DNA of 64,000 bases from Ianthella basta (GCA_964019415.1 OZ025869.1:3094094-3158093); one strand, 5' to 3'. Shown: positions 10,879-25,278, counted from the stretch's first letter. Translations and numbers: made by a program. The notes: generated by a model not told the origin, from the sequence alone.

Positions 10879-11969
10879 TATCGCGGTCGGGTATAATTTT
10901 CGGACCGGACCGGACCGTCCGGTCCGATAGTATAGCGGTATAATTTACGGACCAGTGACCACAAGAATAAAATGAAGGAAAGGCTGGCCACGTGTCTGGT
11001 CATGGCGGGAGGCAGGAGGATCGGGATTCATGGCATGATGCACCTGGTTGTGGAAAGGCTACAACGAAGATAAGTTGACCTAACCAATAGTTTTAATATG
11101 CTATGTTAATTCGTACCGTCGTAAATTCGTAATCTAGTTCACGATAGCTAGCATTCTATTGCAGGGATGCTGGATCCTTTTATCTATTATAGCTAAGATA
11201 AGTAGACCTATGCTGTGCTATGTTAGTTTGTACATAGCTAACCCTAACCCAAAACTACAAGTCACACTGCACCATGTCTTCGGCATGAGACAGGTACAGT
11301 ACAATTTGACCACCTTTGCCTTTTTCTAGAGTGAGGGAACTTCGCCCTGTAGTTGTCTCTCGGGAATGGGGACATCTTCCCCTGGCTGAAGCATTTGAGA
11401 AGGTGGTGTCTCATCAGGTCCTGTCTAAAGATGAGCTTGTTCCCAGCCCAGCTCACTTTTTCAATTTCTTATGGTGAGTTCACAGTAAAGTGCATTAGAA
11501 CAACAAAAACTGTACATAGCATATGGAAAGAAAATTAGGTCAGCAGAGTATGTATGATGTACTTTTCATGACACTCCATTCATGTCCATTGCAAGTCCTC
11601 AGTCTTGGAAAAGTACATGTCTGGCACACTGCAACACTTCTGATGGAACCACTCACTGCATCCTTCACACTCAATCATCAACCCTTCTTCAACTCCTCTG
11701 CATTTACAGTAAACTGGCACATGTGTGATCTCGCCAGCTCGTCATTTTCTTTTCTGATTTCTTGAGCTGAAGGGCTTCATCACTCCTCTCTCAATGCTTG
11801 CAATCAGTTCCTGTCGCAGGCAACCTTGGTTGTATACTCTGCTGCAGGGATCTATATCCATTGTCAGGCTAAGGGCAAATGCGATTATTCGGATCGTCCT
11901 ATTTAATGTATTGGTCCGGTCCGGTCCGACGCGGTCCAAAAATTATACCCGACCGTAATCGTCGCGATA
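10879..11969. mobile_element. Inverted-repeat element with GGACC repeats
   Basis: The left end has TCGCGGTCGGGTATAATTTT followed by runs of GGACC. The right end has the complementary GGTCCGGTCCGGTCC and AATTATACCCGACCG with TCGCGATA, interrupted by a few bases. About 1 kb of AT-rich DNA with no recognisable protein lies between. This looks like a non-autonomous element or foldback. The ends are GC-rich in contrast to the interior. The superfamily is unknown. Confidence 0.5.
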
Positions 11970-11999
11970 TAATATTATAGATCCCACACCCCCCAAGAC

Positions 12000-14300
12000 T
12001 CTTTCCTGGCGCACTTGCGTATGTTGTGACATCAATCGGTCCTGCATGGTTTGGCAATTAAGCAGTTGCATAGCTAACTCCACACAAGTATGGCAATACC
12101 TTCCACCATGAGTACTCCATGCTATATGCAGTTCAGCTCAATACACTCCCAGCACTATTTACAAAATTATGTGTTATAGAATTGCAATGCAATAAACTAT
12201 ATAATGATTATAGTTAAATACAATAATAGTATTATATTCAATTCAATTATTATTAATGTCCACCATTCACATTATATATATACAGCTAACGTTAATACAT
12301 CACCACTAGTAGCTATGTACGAACTTTATAAGTCTTTCTCCAACAATCTTAAGCTTCATGATGTCTGGCAGCTGAAACAGCAGGTTCCTATAGTATGTGT
12401 GGCATAGTGAAGGGAACAGATGAATGCATGCAAGCAGGCACTGTGATGACAGCATTGCATAATTGCCGAGCTGAAAGGCGAAGCAAGTAATCGTGATGCA
12501 TTGTCGTCCCCCGTTTGTATAAAAATATGTATATATGTGTATCCGTCCCAGTCAACCCGATACACCTAGATTGCACAATAGCCCGGAGTTTTCTGCAGGT
12601 GCTCATGACAACAAAACGCTCTACTTGGCCACCATCAGCCACGAATCTGCTCAATACTCCACTTCATTGCTGCATGCTGCGTTCAGATTGCTCTTAACAT
12701 CACCCATTGCTCCAGCGAGGGCTACACGCCTGTTGGCGATTCTGCCATATTGGCTGATGTCATTTGCCCCGCGTGGCCAGGAACAATTTTTATTGTTCCC
12801 TTGGGTGAAGCACAAAACGCGCACTGTGTTAGTTCAGCAGGGACGGGCTACTTTGCGCAGCTCCAAATATGTAGGTGTTGATGGGTCTGCTGCCATCCAG
12901 TGCTTCGTCTGGCTTGTTATCCCTTCTTTCCGACAGCCAGTGAAAGCAGATTGCAGTTCTATTATTGCCCAAAAAGTACTTGCCCTGGTTGAGTTATGCT
13001 CATGCATTAGTACTGTACTTTACTGAAATACCTACGTATATACATTCAAGCGAGTCTGGTTGCATTTTAATGTATGCCCTAGTATATAAGGGAAAGTGCA
13101 GTTAGCTTCACTGTATGTAGTTCACTGTTAAAAATGGCTAGGGAGTGATGATCGCACCCAAAATTGGTGTGAATTGGTTGCCACTGTGAGCACACCCATT
13201 AACAGTGTGATGTTCATTCCAACCATGCAGTACACAACATACCATTTACGTGAACAGTTTGTAAGAGGCTAAGCACTTCATGGTACATTTCACTACAGAT
13301 ATGGTACACAGCATACCACCTGGTGGGATTGTGTGTGGATGACACAAAGTACCTTGTGGTACATTAAATTGCACGGATAGCATACTTAGTTTGAGGAGGT
13401 CTTCAAACTATACACAGCATACCATTAGGCTAAGCTGTGTCCAGGGTATATAGTTATATTATATGTACTTAGATAGCTCGTAGTATTCCAGGTAAACTCT
13501 CATCGTTGCACATGAATTACTTTGCAGTGACTGTCTTTTAATCTATCAGAAATGATGTGAGCAACAGTGTGAATACTGGTGTCAGTGTGAATGTCACACT
13601 AAAGTAACGATGTGACTGATCACACCCTTGGTGTGAACATGCACTGAGTGGTGTGACGGTCACTGAGTAGTAGGGCTATAAGCAAGTGCATAGCACAGTC
13701 TGTGTGCACCAGCACACAGTGCATCATGTAGTCTACAGTTGGTCATGCATTTCCCACCCACTACATTGATGCAGGTATCAAAACACAGTGTAACCACAGT
13801 CTATAGCTATAGTCAAGTAATTACACTGGGTCAACAGGTTACCTCCCCTTGTAGTAGAGTGTCACCCAACAGGTGCTGCTACTACCACAGAGAAACTACC
13901 TGCACTTGTATGAAGATACTGTATTAAGTACACACCCACACACATATGAAGGCAATTAAGCACTACAACTGTAGTTAACCAAACACATCATCCCCAGCAA
14001 CAGTGCAGTCACGTACAGTACCACTGGGTCAAAAGGCACACTCCACTTGTAGTTGATGTGTAATCCAACACAGCAGGTACAGTGAGCCCACCTCAATGGT
14101 GCACACTGCTACACAATACAGTGCATGAAAATGAATGGTGCCGACTACAGCATTATGCTCGCCTTGAGTCCCAAGTATACATGTATATTGGTGATAGACA
14201 GAGAATTCATTTACTGACTTCACTTAAATTATCCTGAGCCTGCTTGATGGCTGAAGATACACAAATATAGCTGTTACAAACACATTTTTACACTTTATAT
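12000..14300. other. Non-coding region with dispersed repeats
   Basis: This contains pieces shared with other parts of the window: 12400-12480 and 13080-13120 with 6760-6860, 13160-13270 with 43700-43800 (CACTGTGAGCACAC), and 13735-13970 with 21050-21190. A 163-codon open frame at 12535-13026 has no recognisable domain and lies in a segment inserted within the repeat. I see no supported gene. Confidence 0.6.
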
Positions 14301-14332
14301 GTACGTAAAGTGCTCGTGCACACACTTATACC

Positions 14333-14333
<1 letters not shown>

Positions 14334-14372
<39 letters not shown>
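14334..14372. repeat. (CA)n microsatellite
   Basis: A pure CA dinucleotide tract of about 19 units. Confidence 0.95.
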
Positions 14373-14374
<2 letters not shown>

Positions 14375-16698
14375 CACACACATCGCTATCACTGTTTAAA
14401 CGGCACTCCATAGCACCTGCCCCTACTCGGTGCTATGGAGTGCTGAGCATATGCATTAACAAGTGTATCAACAAAATGCATTGATGGCATTTCAGTTTAT
14501 ACATTGGACAACACCATAGTCGTCCAACAACCGGAATGGATTGGATCAGTACATGAAACTTTGGGTGGCTATGAAGAAAACCAGAGATTCAAGGATAACA
14601 CCAAACTGGCAGAAGTACTGACGATTTCGATCTGTTGGGACAGAAGTGTGCCACTTCAGCACACAGATGAGTGCACATATGTACTGTACATGATATATAG
14701 TACACATTCATATTCAATTGCAATTTGTATCCACAAATAGTTCCTCATTCATGTCATCTGATGACAAAGTGAATGCCACAAGATGACAATAATAACCGTG
14801 TCACATGTATCCCACAACAGACAATGCCACTGTTGACACATGATATATGGTAGCTAAATGAATAAATGGTCGACCAAATGCAAGTTGTGACAGAACAGAT
14901 GCAATATTGTAAGGAAGCTGCAAGGGTAGGAGCTAGTGCATGCAAGGAGGAAGGATGACAACAGTATGGCTGTCAGCACTGGAAAGTTGGTTCATGCTAT
15001 GTTTGCTGGTATTGCTTACAGGATCATCAGCATGCATTGTTACATATCAGCTGTTCAGTACGCGAATGCTGACGTTTGTATGTAATTTTTAATGTTGTAC
15101 AGTGACACCTGTCTGGGATAGCCACCTGTGTGATAAGAGCAGAGATGGCACATTGCTACCTCCTCCCTGGTTTCGATTCACTATAATTTCATTGCTAGGC
15201 AACTCCACTATACTTGCATGCTTCACTTATATACTCCCACCCAAATACAAGGCCTCTTAAGTTCATTCATCATCATCGTCATTTCACCTGTTGTCACTCA
15301 CACCTAGAATCAGCACCTTTATCCATACATTGTAGCCTGTATAAATGAGTCACCTACTATATGCTGTTTTTACAGCCACTGATGAAGACAACAGAATACA
15401 TGGCTTTTGTAACGTTGGGCAAATTAATTTCAGTGTTTTCCAGTGAAGTTTGGTAATAGAACAGGGATATCTCCACCTAGCCACAAAGGGTTATTTCCAA
15501 GAGCCGGTGACATACAAACGTAGCTAGAGATGTCAAAGTACCACTACATGATAGGCACTGTGAATGCAGTACTGCACATTCACATATAGCTCTCACAACT
15601 TGTGCAAATATGCACATACACAAAATTACTATAGTACTTCTATATACACACATGTACACACGCACATACTCCGTGTGTACTGGTGTGCACCACACCTGTA
15701 CGATCCTCTTGTTAGAGATGGTAGACAAAAGAGGTAAAAAGAAGTGCATGAAAGGTACAGGGCTCAAGGACTTAGGGACTGTTGCAGAAATCAAACAGGC
15801 GCACACATTCCTCCATACACACAGAGTATATAGAGGAGAGGAAAGAGCAGAGAAGGGAAGCTATAAGCATTACATTGTGTGGGTGAATGGGTAAGAAGAA
15901 CTATTGTAAAAATTATATATTGGGCATGCAAGAACATACAGCACATCTATAATCTGGCAAGCACGTGTGGTCTGATTGAGATATCGGTGCTATAGGACTA
16001 CTGACAACTATGATGCATTGCATGATGTCAGTGTGGAAAGTCAGGTGATGGAAGGGAATTATATAGAAGTGGTCTGTCACTCGATAGGAAACCAGATACC
16101 AAGGACAAGTAGATTGTGAAGCGTCTGCAACAAAACCAGATCAAAGCAGGACTATTAACACGTAGATACACTGTTATATAAATGCAGTCATATTTACATA
16201 ATATTAACTAATAGTTTGAAGTATGTATAGTACTGTATTCTGCTTGATTAATGTGTGCATGTTCGCATACTGGTGTACACATACAGACACATGTCTTCAT
16301 GCACACATAGATATACGTATATAACTAAGCACACGCACACCCACACTCAAATACACACATGCACACACAATCAATCGTCCCCTTTCAACAACACTTTAGT
16401 CATCATGACTGTAGCCTCCCTAGCCTGTTTCTATTGAAACCACAAGTGTTTAACTTCTGGTGGATGCGTATGGAAGCAGCCAGTCATCCACAATCAACTA
16501 TCATTACGCTGCAATGATGAGCCACAATCTGTCTGTGACTCTTCTATCTTTGTTGGATGACTGGGGGAGGCAATCACTGGTTGCCCACTCAATAGGGCTT
16601 CATGTCCCCCTACCAACTGAGACACCAATACTGGTGTAGTTGGTGGCCTGGGTTTGGCATAATATCCAGTGATTGCCATTCAATCAGTAAACAAACAG

Positions 16699-16989
<291 letters not shown>

Positions 16990-17392
16990 TTTTTTCAAAT
17001 GTCACCAATCATTATTATAATCACACCCAGTACAGAAGACTGGTCAAGCATGCATACAGCAATCAGTAGAGTAAGAAACTAATGAAGGTGACATACAGGA
17101 GCTGATCTGCATACTGCGTGCCCTAAAGTCCTCTCTCAGAGGGCAGCTGTGCTACAGTACAAGGATGAATGGAAGAAAGAGAACATCTGGCATTTGTTGA
17201 GGTACAGCAGCCTGCAGCGAGGTGTGGAGGGCACTCACTGCGATGGTCAGTAGAAGAAGTGACAACAGGTCAAGAGCACATGATAGGCACTGTGAATGCA
17301 GCACTGCACAGTGATCACATACAGCTCACAATCATGCATACATTCACATACACAAAATTTACAGTATATGCATATATATGCACATGCACACA

Positions 17393-18616
17393 CAGGGCCG
17401 CAGCACCCAGTCCAGCCGGTCCGGCCATGGCCAGACCGGTTTTTGCTGCTGGAACAAAATTCTAAATATTAAAGATAGGCATTTTAAACACACTTTCAAA
17501 TTGGGAGGGGGTACTGGCCTAAGGTTAAACAACGTTCTTCTAAAAGGAAAGTGGTCTTGTTACAGTGTTGCAGGACTTAGTTTGAACAGGGAATAGTCAG
17601 ATACTTAGTCCTCTAACCAACCTTAACGGCGGCAGCCATTTTACAGATGTCGCATGACGTTTTTTGACGTTTTCAGATGCTTAAAATGATGCGTTAATCG
17701 ATCGCCGTGCAAAATCAGACAGCACAGTAGCGCTTCAGCCATGTACAGCGGATTTATGTAATCTTGCAACAGTTCCCACACCATGGACAGTTGTTACCTA
17801 GGATACGGACTGGTACTGTAGTCACCTATTATATATCACCCTGTTCGTATCCTAGGTAAGGACTACCCAGGTATGGGAACTGTTGCAAGGTTGCATAAAT
17901 CCGTTGTACATGGATGTAGGCATGTAGCAGGGTGGTATATATTTGTACATGGGGACATGTACGTAGCTTGAATGGACATATGCATGCAATAGGATATGTA
18001 GTCTCCTGTGGCAACCCTAGCTATTGCACACTCACATGTACACTTGCACTATAATACTCAGGCGGAGAAACAGGCTATGGTAGCAAGACCGCAAGCGCGG
18101 CAAAATGTAGGCAGATGTAGGGATGGTGAAAACGTATTCAAAGTCAGCGCATGTTAATGACCTGGATTTTGCATGGACCAGCCCTCCTTGTTGCATGGAC
18201 CGGCTAGGCTGGCCCCCGTCTTTGCATGGACCGGCCCTCCTCCTGTTTTTGGAGGAAACATTTTTACACACCCTTTGCATTGATGGTGTCTTCTAGTCAA
18301 GGGAAGGAGAGATTTGTGCTGCCTAGCATCGGAGAGACAGCCAAAAACCACTAGATTTCGATTTTTAATGTGCTATCTTCTTATTTCAATGCACTGTATT
18401 ACCTTTTACATGGCACTTGATTGCCTTTCCTGCTGTAAGTGCTTGTTGGTCTATGTTACATTTTTTCATACTCATTGGAGTGTTAATGGGCCTAGAATTG
18501 CTCCAAAAGTACTCACAGAACATCTAAATTCAAAATTTTCCTGGAGGGGGGCATGACCGCAGCCCCCCTAGTTTGTGTCACGTCATTAATGGCCTGACCG
18601 GTTTTTATCCCGGTGC
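17393..18616. mobile_element. hAT-like non-autonomous element (copy B)
   Basis: This is the counterpart of 4648-5888. The termini here are CAGGGCCGCAGCACC and GGTGCTACGGCCCTG, a clearer inverted repeat than in copy A. It contains the same nested foldback (17739-17913). There is no intact transposase frame. Confidence 0.65.
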
Positions 18617-19254
18617 TACGGCCCTGACACAGAAGAGGGAGGGAGGGAAGTTATGAACAAATGTGTAGAGGAACTATTGTGGGTCATGCAAGAACATACA
18701 GCACATCTAATCTGGTACATGTTCAGATGGTCTTGTTTAGATGTGGCATTGGAACTAGTGGCAACAGTGTAGTTACATTGCAAGATGTCATTTCAGAAAG
18801 TGAGATGATGGATGGATTATGGAAATGGTCTGTCACAGATAAACCAGGTATCCAGGATAAGTAGATTGTTAAAATTATCTGCAAAAAGCAAGATCAAAGC
18901 ACTCCATACAGGGGTAGTTAATCATGAGGCACTAATAGTCATACCAGGAAGACTTTGTCTTGATACATACTCGCTCCTTAATGTGGTACGGTGGCATACG
19001 GTGGCAAGATGGACAGTCGCCTACTTCTCATCATGATCATGCATGCCACATAACTCACAGAAGTTATTGCACTTCACTGATTATTATACTAACAACAGTA
19101 CAGACTGCATTTGAGCAAGTAGAATGACAATGCTACAACTTAAAGTCTACATTACTTGATGCTCTTGGCTACACAAACAGTTCTACTGTCAGTAAATGAA
19201 AATGCACTACTTGGGGCCTAATGAAGCCTAAATCTACTCAGCAGTTCACTCAGT

Positions 19255-20301
19255 TCAGTACACGTACAGTTCAAACAGCTCGACAGCAAAATCTTCATCA
19301 GCAGTATGTTGATCCCTACACACTCGTAATTCAATGTCAGCAGTAGATGGTGTGTCAATTATTCTGTTAAACCATGGCAGGTTTGGAGGATCACAGCAGG
19401 TGTTGCCGGTAGGACAACCTTCACCATCCCAGAGTGGGTCTTCAGTGAACCAGCGGTCTTCAACTCCACCTACATTGCCTGACTCGCAGTAGTAATGGTC
19501 TTGCACAAAGGATGGTGGCTGTCGCCCTCCAGGAGCACAGGGGCAGTTCCAAGGGGCTGAAAGATCTTCTGTTTGACCTGCAGCGTATGTCCACAAGTGG
19601 CGGCGAGGTGTGTCATAAGTGATGGACAGGCCATCAACATAAGGAGAATCAATATCAGTATGGCCACGATAAGCACCAAAAGCATCTGCAGTGTCATGCT
19701 GGTATCCAATAGCTCTACCACAGACCTGGGTGTAGTTGATACCAAATGTAGAGTAGTTTACCGAGGAACATCCAGCATCTCCAGAGTGTGAACATGACCG
19801 AGGGGAGGCAATAGTATTCAACGGAGATGGACAGGTCTCCTCTGGGCTTGTCATATTGATTCGTGCCACTCTTGTCCAGCCTCCTGTAATGTTGCCGCAG
19901 TGTGTTGTGTTCATGGCACAGTACATCATCTCTGGAGGTGAGGTGTCTCTCCAGTAGTATCCAGAAGGGCTGTCTGGGTTGCACTCATAGATTTCTTTGC
20001 AAGACGAGGCTGCCCTGAGGGTGGGTGGGCAAGTAGATTCTGTATTTGTTGAGATGCCACCCAATCTGGGATCACTCAGTATGTCAATTGTCAGCCGCTC
20101 CCTTAAATCTTGGTATGCAGTGTATGATATCTCTGATGTCCCTGGAGGTCCTGCAGGTCCTGGAACACCGGGTGTGCCGTCCTTCCCGTCTCTGCCATCT
20201 CTGCCTGGGAATCCTGGAAATGCTTGGCAGGCATCCCCTGCCGCAGCAGCCAACTGGAACAAATGAAGGCTCACAGCTACAGTGAGAAGGGAGAGTTTCA
20301 T
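19255..20301 (-). CDS. Secreted short collagen with FReD-like C-terminal domain (2)
   Basis: A 348-residue single-exon paralog of the gene at 9351-10391. A signal peptide ends near LAAAAG. Gly-X-Y triplets run from about residue 30 (GFPGRDGRDGKDGTPGVPG), and the SCKEIYEC module starts near residue 100. Conserved landmarks are GGWTRVARI, CSSVNYSTFG, VCGRAIGYQ, YYCESGN, WDGEGC, CCDPPNLPWFN and the terminal LFELYVY. Differences from copy 1 cluster in two surface-like stretches: the segment after GYQ, with an RGH insertion, and the stretch before CPCA. Such local variability on a fixed cysteine scaffold would suit ligand-facing loops, but that is inference. The gene is present in duplicated block B and missing from block A. 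Confidence 0.85.
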   Translation of the reverse strand: MKLSLLTVAVSLHLFQLAAAAGDACQAFPGFPGRDGRDGKDGTPGVPGPAGPPGTSEISYTAYQDLRERLTIDILSDPRLGGISTNTESTCPPTLRAASSCKEIYECNPDSPSGYYWRDTSPPEMMYCAMNTTHCGNITGGWTRVARINMTSPEETCPSPLNTIASPRSCSHSGDAGCSSVNYSTFGINYTQVCGRAIGYQHDTADAFGAYRGHTDIDSPYVDGLSITYDTPRRHLWTYAAGQTEDLSAPWNCPCAPGGRQPPSFVQDHYYCESGNVGGVEDRWFTEDPLWDGEGCPTGNTCCDPPNLPWFNRIIDTPSTADIELRVCRDQHTADEDFAVELFELYVY

Positions 20302-20346
20302 TGCTGGTCACTTGCTGGTAAGTGAATGTAGCTCTACTGCTGTCAT

Positions 20347-20356
20347 CCTTTTATAG
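20347..20356 (-). promoter_or_regulatory. TATA box, collagen gene 2
   Basis: The minus strand reads CTATAAAAGG, 46 bp upstream of the ATG, followed by ATGACAGCAGTAGAGCT as in gene 1. Confidence 0.65.
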
Positions 20357-21795
20357 AATGTATGCACTGCATTATCTCCAGCAGCGTAATGTATAGTATA
20401 TATGCCTAGGTATTGATAGAAAGTGTGCTATGGCTGTACACCTAGGCAACATGAACGAATGCACATGAATGCATGCCCCAAATGCCTGGTGGTAACAAAA
20501 ATTAATAACATTCCTAGCTCATAACATTCTGTAAGCCACCACATGCAACACAGGACAAACTCTCCACAGGGACACACAATGCCTAATCTTATATATAAAG
20601 TGTCTATAGCAGCACACACTCCCTACTCAGAGCCACTCACACCCGTGCACCTGCATGACCATACCTGAGTAGCCTCCCTTACTGCACATCCCATGCAGTG
20701 AATACATCTAGGCATGTAATACTTCATGAATTTTCCTGCAACACTCATTGCCTGAAAGCAGCAGGTCTCCTAGTAGCTTAGAAATGGTGAAGCGATGAAT
20801 GCATGCATGCGCAAGCATTCAGTGTGATGAGAGCATTGCATGGAATTGTGTATATAATTTACAGTGTTAATGGGAAGTGCAGTTAGCTTCAGTATAGTTA
20901 CACTTCAATGTGTAGTGTTGGAGGTTTACTGATTGCCAGGGCGGTGGAATACAAGTGAATTGTGGTAGGGCTAAGCGAGTCTATAATTATACGCCTCGTA
21001 ATCTGCTCACCATGCAGCACATTAGTGGCTGATTGAAGCCATGCAGTCTACAGCTGGTCATCAACAGGTTACTTCCCCTTGTAGTAGAGTGTCACCCAAC
21101 AGGTGCTGCTACTACCACAGAGAAACTACCTGCACACGTATGATGATACTGTATTAAGTACACACCCACACACATATTGAAGGCAGGTAAGCACTACAAC
21201 TGTAGTAGAGTGTCACCCTACGCATGCTTCTACTATCACACCACAGACAACCAATTAACTGTACAAACAAGATATGCACAATCCTCATCACCCACAACAT
21301 CCGTAGATTCTAACACACCAATCAGTGTGAGCTGTTCCTCCAAACATGTTCAAAACACATTGACTAATGACCACTGATTATCACTGACATTGTTGTATAA
21401 TTATCCTGTAATTTCATGACAACATTTACAGTCTAACTGTTTTCTATTAAAACTAATTCAAAGACCAAAGAATTGTACATTGAAACCTGATACGTCTGCA
21501 CCAAGGTAGTAGAGTAAGCTAACAATCTTGTTAGACCCAACACCCTCGCACACACCTTCATTACCTCCCCTAGCCTTGTAGTAGAGTGTCATCCTACGCA
21601 TGATGCTACTATCACACCACAGACAAACCAATTAACTGTACAAACAAGATATACACAAACCCCATCATCCGCAATATCTGTAGACTCCAACACACCATCC
21701 CCAGCAGCTGTGTGGTCACATTCCACCACATCAACAGGCAATCTTCCCTTGTAGCAGCTATAATAGTACAGTGTTGTCGTGTACAGCATGCACAA

Positions 21796-21939
<144 letters not shown>

Positions 21940-23396
21940 TGATTGCGATACCACACTCGTAAGTGGCAGGTTCTCTGTACAGTACATACCTATAGCTACT
22001 GTAGGCTGTATAGTGCACGGAGCCACAAGACGTACTACACACGTGTGCTGTTTAGTGATATACACACAAGTACATGTACAGTACACGCTTCAGTGATATC
22101 TGCACAAATACACTCACACCCACACAAGTACACACATATACATGCAGAGCCATACAGCTTCATATGGAACTACCACAGGGTAGGAACTGGAAACCTCCAC
22201 TTTGGCTGTACGGTGTAGATTACTACCATTTAACACCTTTTTGTAATGACATCATATGACATCACTACCCAGCACAGTGCATAAGCTTACAAATTGAGTC
22301 AGTATTTCCCTTAAAAATGGCTTTTCATCCAGAAGGAATCGTAACTCCGCACCATAATACGTGAATTACACATTTGTTCGAAGATTGCATCGTTAATAAT
22401 TGTGCACACCAGCAGTATCACTCGAAATTGACAGCAAACAAGCATCAGCATCAGGAAACTGGCGTTAAAGTTACTAAATCACCTTACACCTTGGTCCACC
22501 CTATCACGTGCTTGGCAGAATTGATATCTGAGCCACTTCAGGTCACAGTGAATGACGTGATCGCACGGTAAGAAGCTTTTAAGTTCTTTTTACACTTAGA
22601 TCGCTAACGGCGGCCATTTTAGAAAGGACATTATTGCGCAATCGGAAGTGACATGTCTGGAAAATGGCTGTTTTCGCTACTAGAAGATTTCTATAAAAAA
22701 GTGGCATTATAAGAGCGCTTTGATCGCAGGTTAGTTCTGCATAAATGCACTTAGTTGACTTTATACTTACATATTTTTCTAAGGGGGTTAAAGTATAACG
22801 TTTCAAGTGTGAAATTGCACTGTAATTGGAGACGAAAATGTGTTTTTCATTAGTTTCTTCGTAACGGATAGTATTTCTTCAAACCCCAAAGGAGATTATG
22901 TTAGTTTACCTTGTTCTGCACCTTACGTAATAGTAGTGTAATAATAGTATATATGCTGCCTTCCAATTAATGCTTAAGCTATATAAGTTCAAGTGCACTC
23001 AACTGAAAGCTATATGTATATAGCACTGAACATAACTAGCTATACAATAAATATGCATGTTGTGTACAGTGTGAGCTGATCCTCCTAACATGTTCAAAAC
23101 ACAGTCACTAATGACCATGACACACATTATCACTGACATTGTTGTATAATTATCCTGTAATTTTATGACAACCAGTACAGACTATCGATTTTCTATTAAA
23201 CTTACTAATGTTCAAAGACCAAAGAATTTACATTGAAACCTGATACATCTGCACCAAGGTAGAAGAGTAAGCGAACAATCTTGTTAGACTGAACACCCAC
23301 GCGCACACCTTCATTACCTACCTTCATTACCTAGCCTTGTAGTAGAGTGTCACCCTACGCATGCTGCTACCATCACACCACAGACAAACCAATTAA

Positions 23397-23634
23397 ATTA
23401 TGAGCCTCCGACGTAGCAGATAGGTAATAGACAATTGAAACAGGACGTTTTGGCCACGTAGGCCTTCGACAGCTGTACATAAACACATGCAAAACATAGT
23501 TTATGTACAGCTGACGAAGGCCTACATGGCCGAAACGTCCTGTTTCAATTGTCTATTACCTATCTGCTACGTCAGATGCTCACAATTTACTTCCCCGACT
23601 CAACCTAACGTAGCAATGAGCCTCTATAACTTCA
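23397..23634 (+). mobile_element. Palindromic insertion with hammerhead-like core and 10-bp target duplication
   Basis: Compared with units 1 and 3 of the tandem array, this 238-bp piece is inserted into AACCAATTAA, which is duplicated at 23387-23396 and 23635-23644. Two 75-bp arms (23410-23484 and 23499-23573) form a near-perfect palindrome around a 14-bp centre. The plus-strand right arm carries CTGACGA, a GGCC/GGCC hairpin and GAAACGTC, the order of a hammerhead ribozyme core with a minimal stem III. The left arm's equivalent has changes in both core segments. Target duplications of this kind and hammerhead motifs are known from Penelope-like retroelements and related non-autonomous copies; this assignment is inferred. 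Confidence 0.55.
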
Positions 23635-23800
23635 AACCAATTAACTGTACAAACAAGATATGCCCAATCTTCATCATCCACAACATCTGTAGACTCCAAC
23701 ACACCATCCCCAACAACTGTGTGGTCACGTTCTACTGCATCAACAGGCAATCTTCCCTTGTAACAGCTATAATACAGTGTTGTCGTGTACAGCATGCACA

Positions 23801-23822
23801 AACACACAATCACACACACACA

Positions 23823-23889
<67 letters not shown>
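23801..23889. repeat. (CA)n microsatellite of tandem unit 2
   Basis: A CA tract with ATC and AAAC interruptions near the left end. Confidence 0.95.
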
Positions 23890-23892
<3 letters not shown>

Positions 23893-25275
23893 TACTTGTA
23901 CTTGTAATACCACAGCCAAGACTTGGCTAAGTGGACCTCATGAATGGGGTGAGCCAGCAGGTGGCAACAAGACTGGTGGTTCCGTTGGCTGTGGAGACAC
24001 CAGCCTAATCACCCCAGTCGCATGGCCCCCTCGGTGCAGTAGGGGTACTCATCTATGGGCTTGCAAGACCCATGAGATGAGAGAGGTGGGGTATGGCCTT
24101 GAGTGACGGCATCAGAGTATCCGTCCTGTGCTCCTGGCCGTAGAATTCCCCACCTACACTTGGTAATGTCTAGGTGACTAGCATATGTTGCACTACCAGT
24201 GTTGAACACTGTAAAGTGTGCTAGTACCTAACAGAGAATTACACAAGTTCCTTATTTTCCCAGTGGTTTGTGGTTCACAAGTATGACTTGACTTGTAACC
24301 AAAGCAAAAAAACAAGTTTTTAACCTTCCAAATGCCAGACCCGTTGGCTGCAGATCTGTCACCCTTCTGGCATACTCACACAGCTTCTGCCAAACACTGG
24401 ACACACACACACACACACGCACACACACACGTGCGCAAACACATGCTGATTGCAACACTACACTTGTAAGTGGCAGGTTCTCTGTACAGTACATACCTAT
24501 AGCTACTGTAGGCTGTATAGTGCACGGAGCCACAAGACGTACTATATACACACGTACGCTGTTTAGTGATATATACACACAAGTACATGTACAGTACATG
24601 CTTCAGTGATATCTGCACATACACTCACACCCACACATGTACACATACATGCAGAGCTATACGCCTTCGAATTGAACTACAGTAGTGATGATATATGCTG
24701 CCTTCCAATTAATGCTTAAGCTATATAAGTTCAAGTGCACTCAACTGAAAGCTATATGCATATAGCACTGAACATAACTAGCTATACAATAGATATGCAT
24801 GTTGTGTACAGTGTGAGCTGATCCTCCTAACATGTTCAAAACACAGTCACTAATGACCATGACACACATTATCACTGACATTGTTGTATAATTATCCTGC
24901 AATTTTATGACAACATTAATTACAGTCTATCTGTTATCAATTAAAACTAATGACCAAAGAATTTTACATTGAAACGTGATATGTCTGCACCAAGGTAGAA
25001 GAGTAAGCTAACAATATTAACATTGTTAGACCCAACACCCATGCACACACCTTCATTATCTCCAAATGTAGTAGAGTGTCATCCTACGCATGATGCTACT
25101 ATCACACCACAGACAAACCAATTAACTGTACAAACAAGATATACACAAACCCCATCATCTACAACATATGTAGACTTCAACACACCATCCCCAGCAACTG
25201 TGTGGTCACATTCTACTGCATCAACAGGCAATCTCCCCTTGTAACAGCTATAATACAGTGTTGCTGTGTACGGCA

Positions 25276-25278
25276 TGC

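Noticed and set aside
11238..11252. CTAACCCTAACCC, telomere-like repeat
   Set aside because: Only two units, with no continuation, so chance is the simplest explanation.
12535..13026. A 163-codon open frame
   Set aside because: No domain, signal peptide or splice context, and it lies in a piece inserted within a repeat. It might be a retroelement fragment but I cannot support that.
24000..24230. A possible SINE or structured RNA gene
   Set aside because: It has a different composition from its neighbours, but no polymerase III boxes, tail or second copy could be identified.
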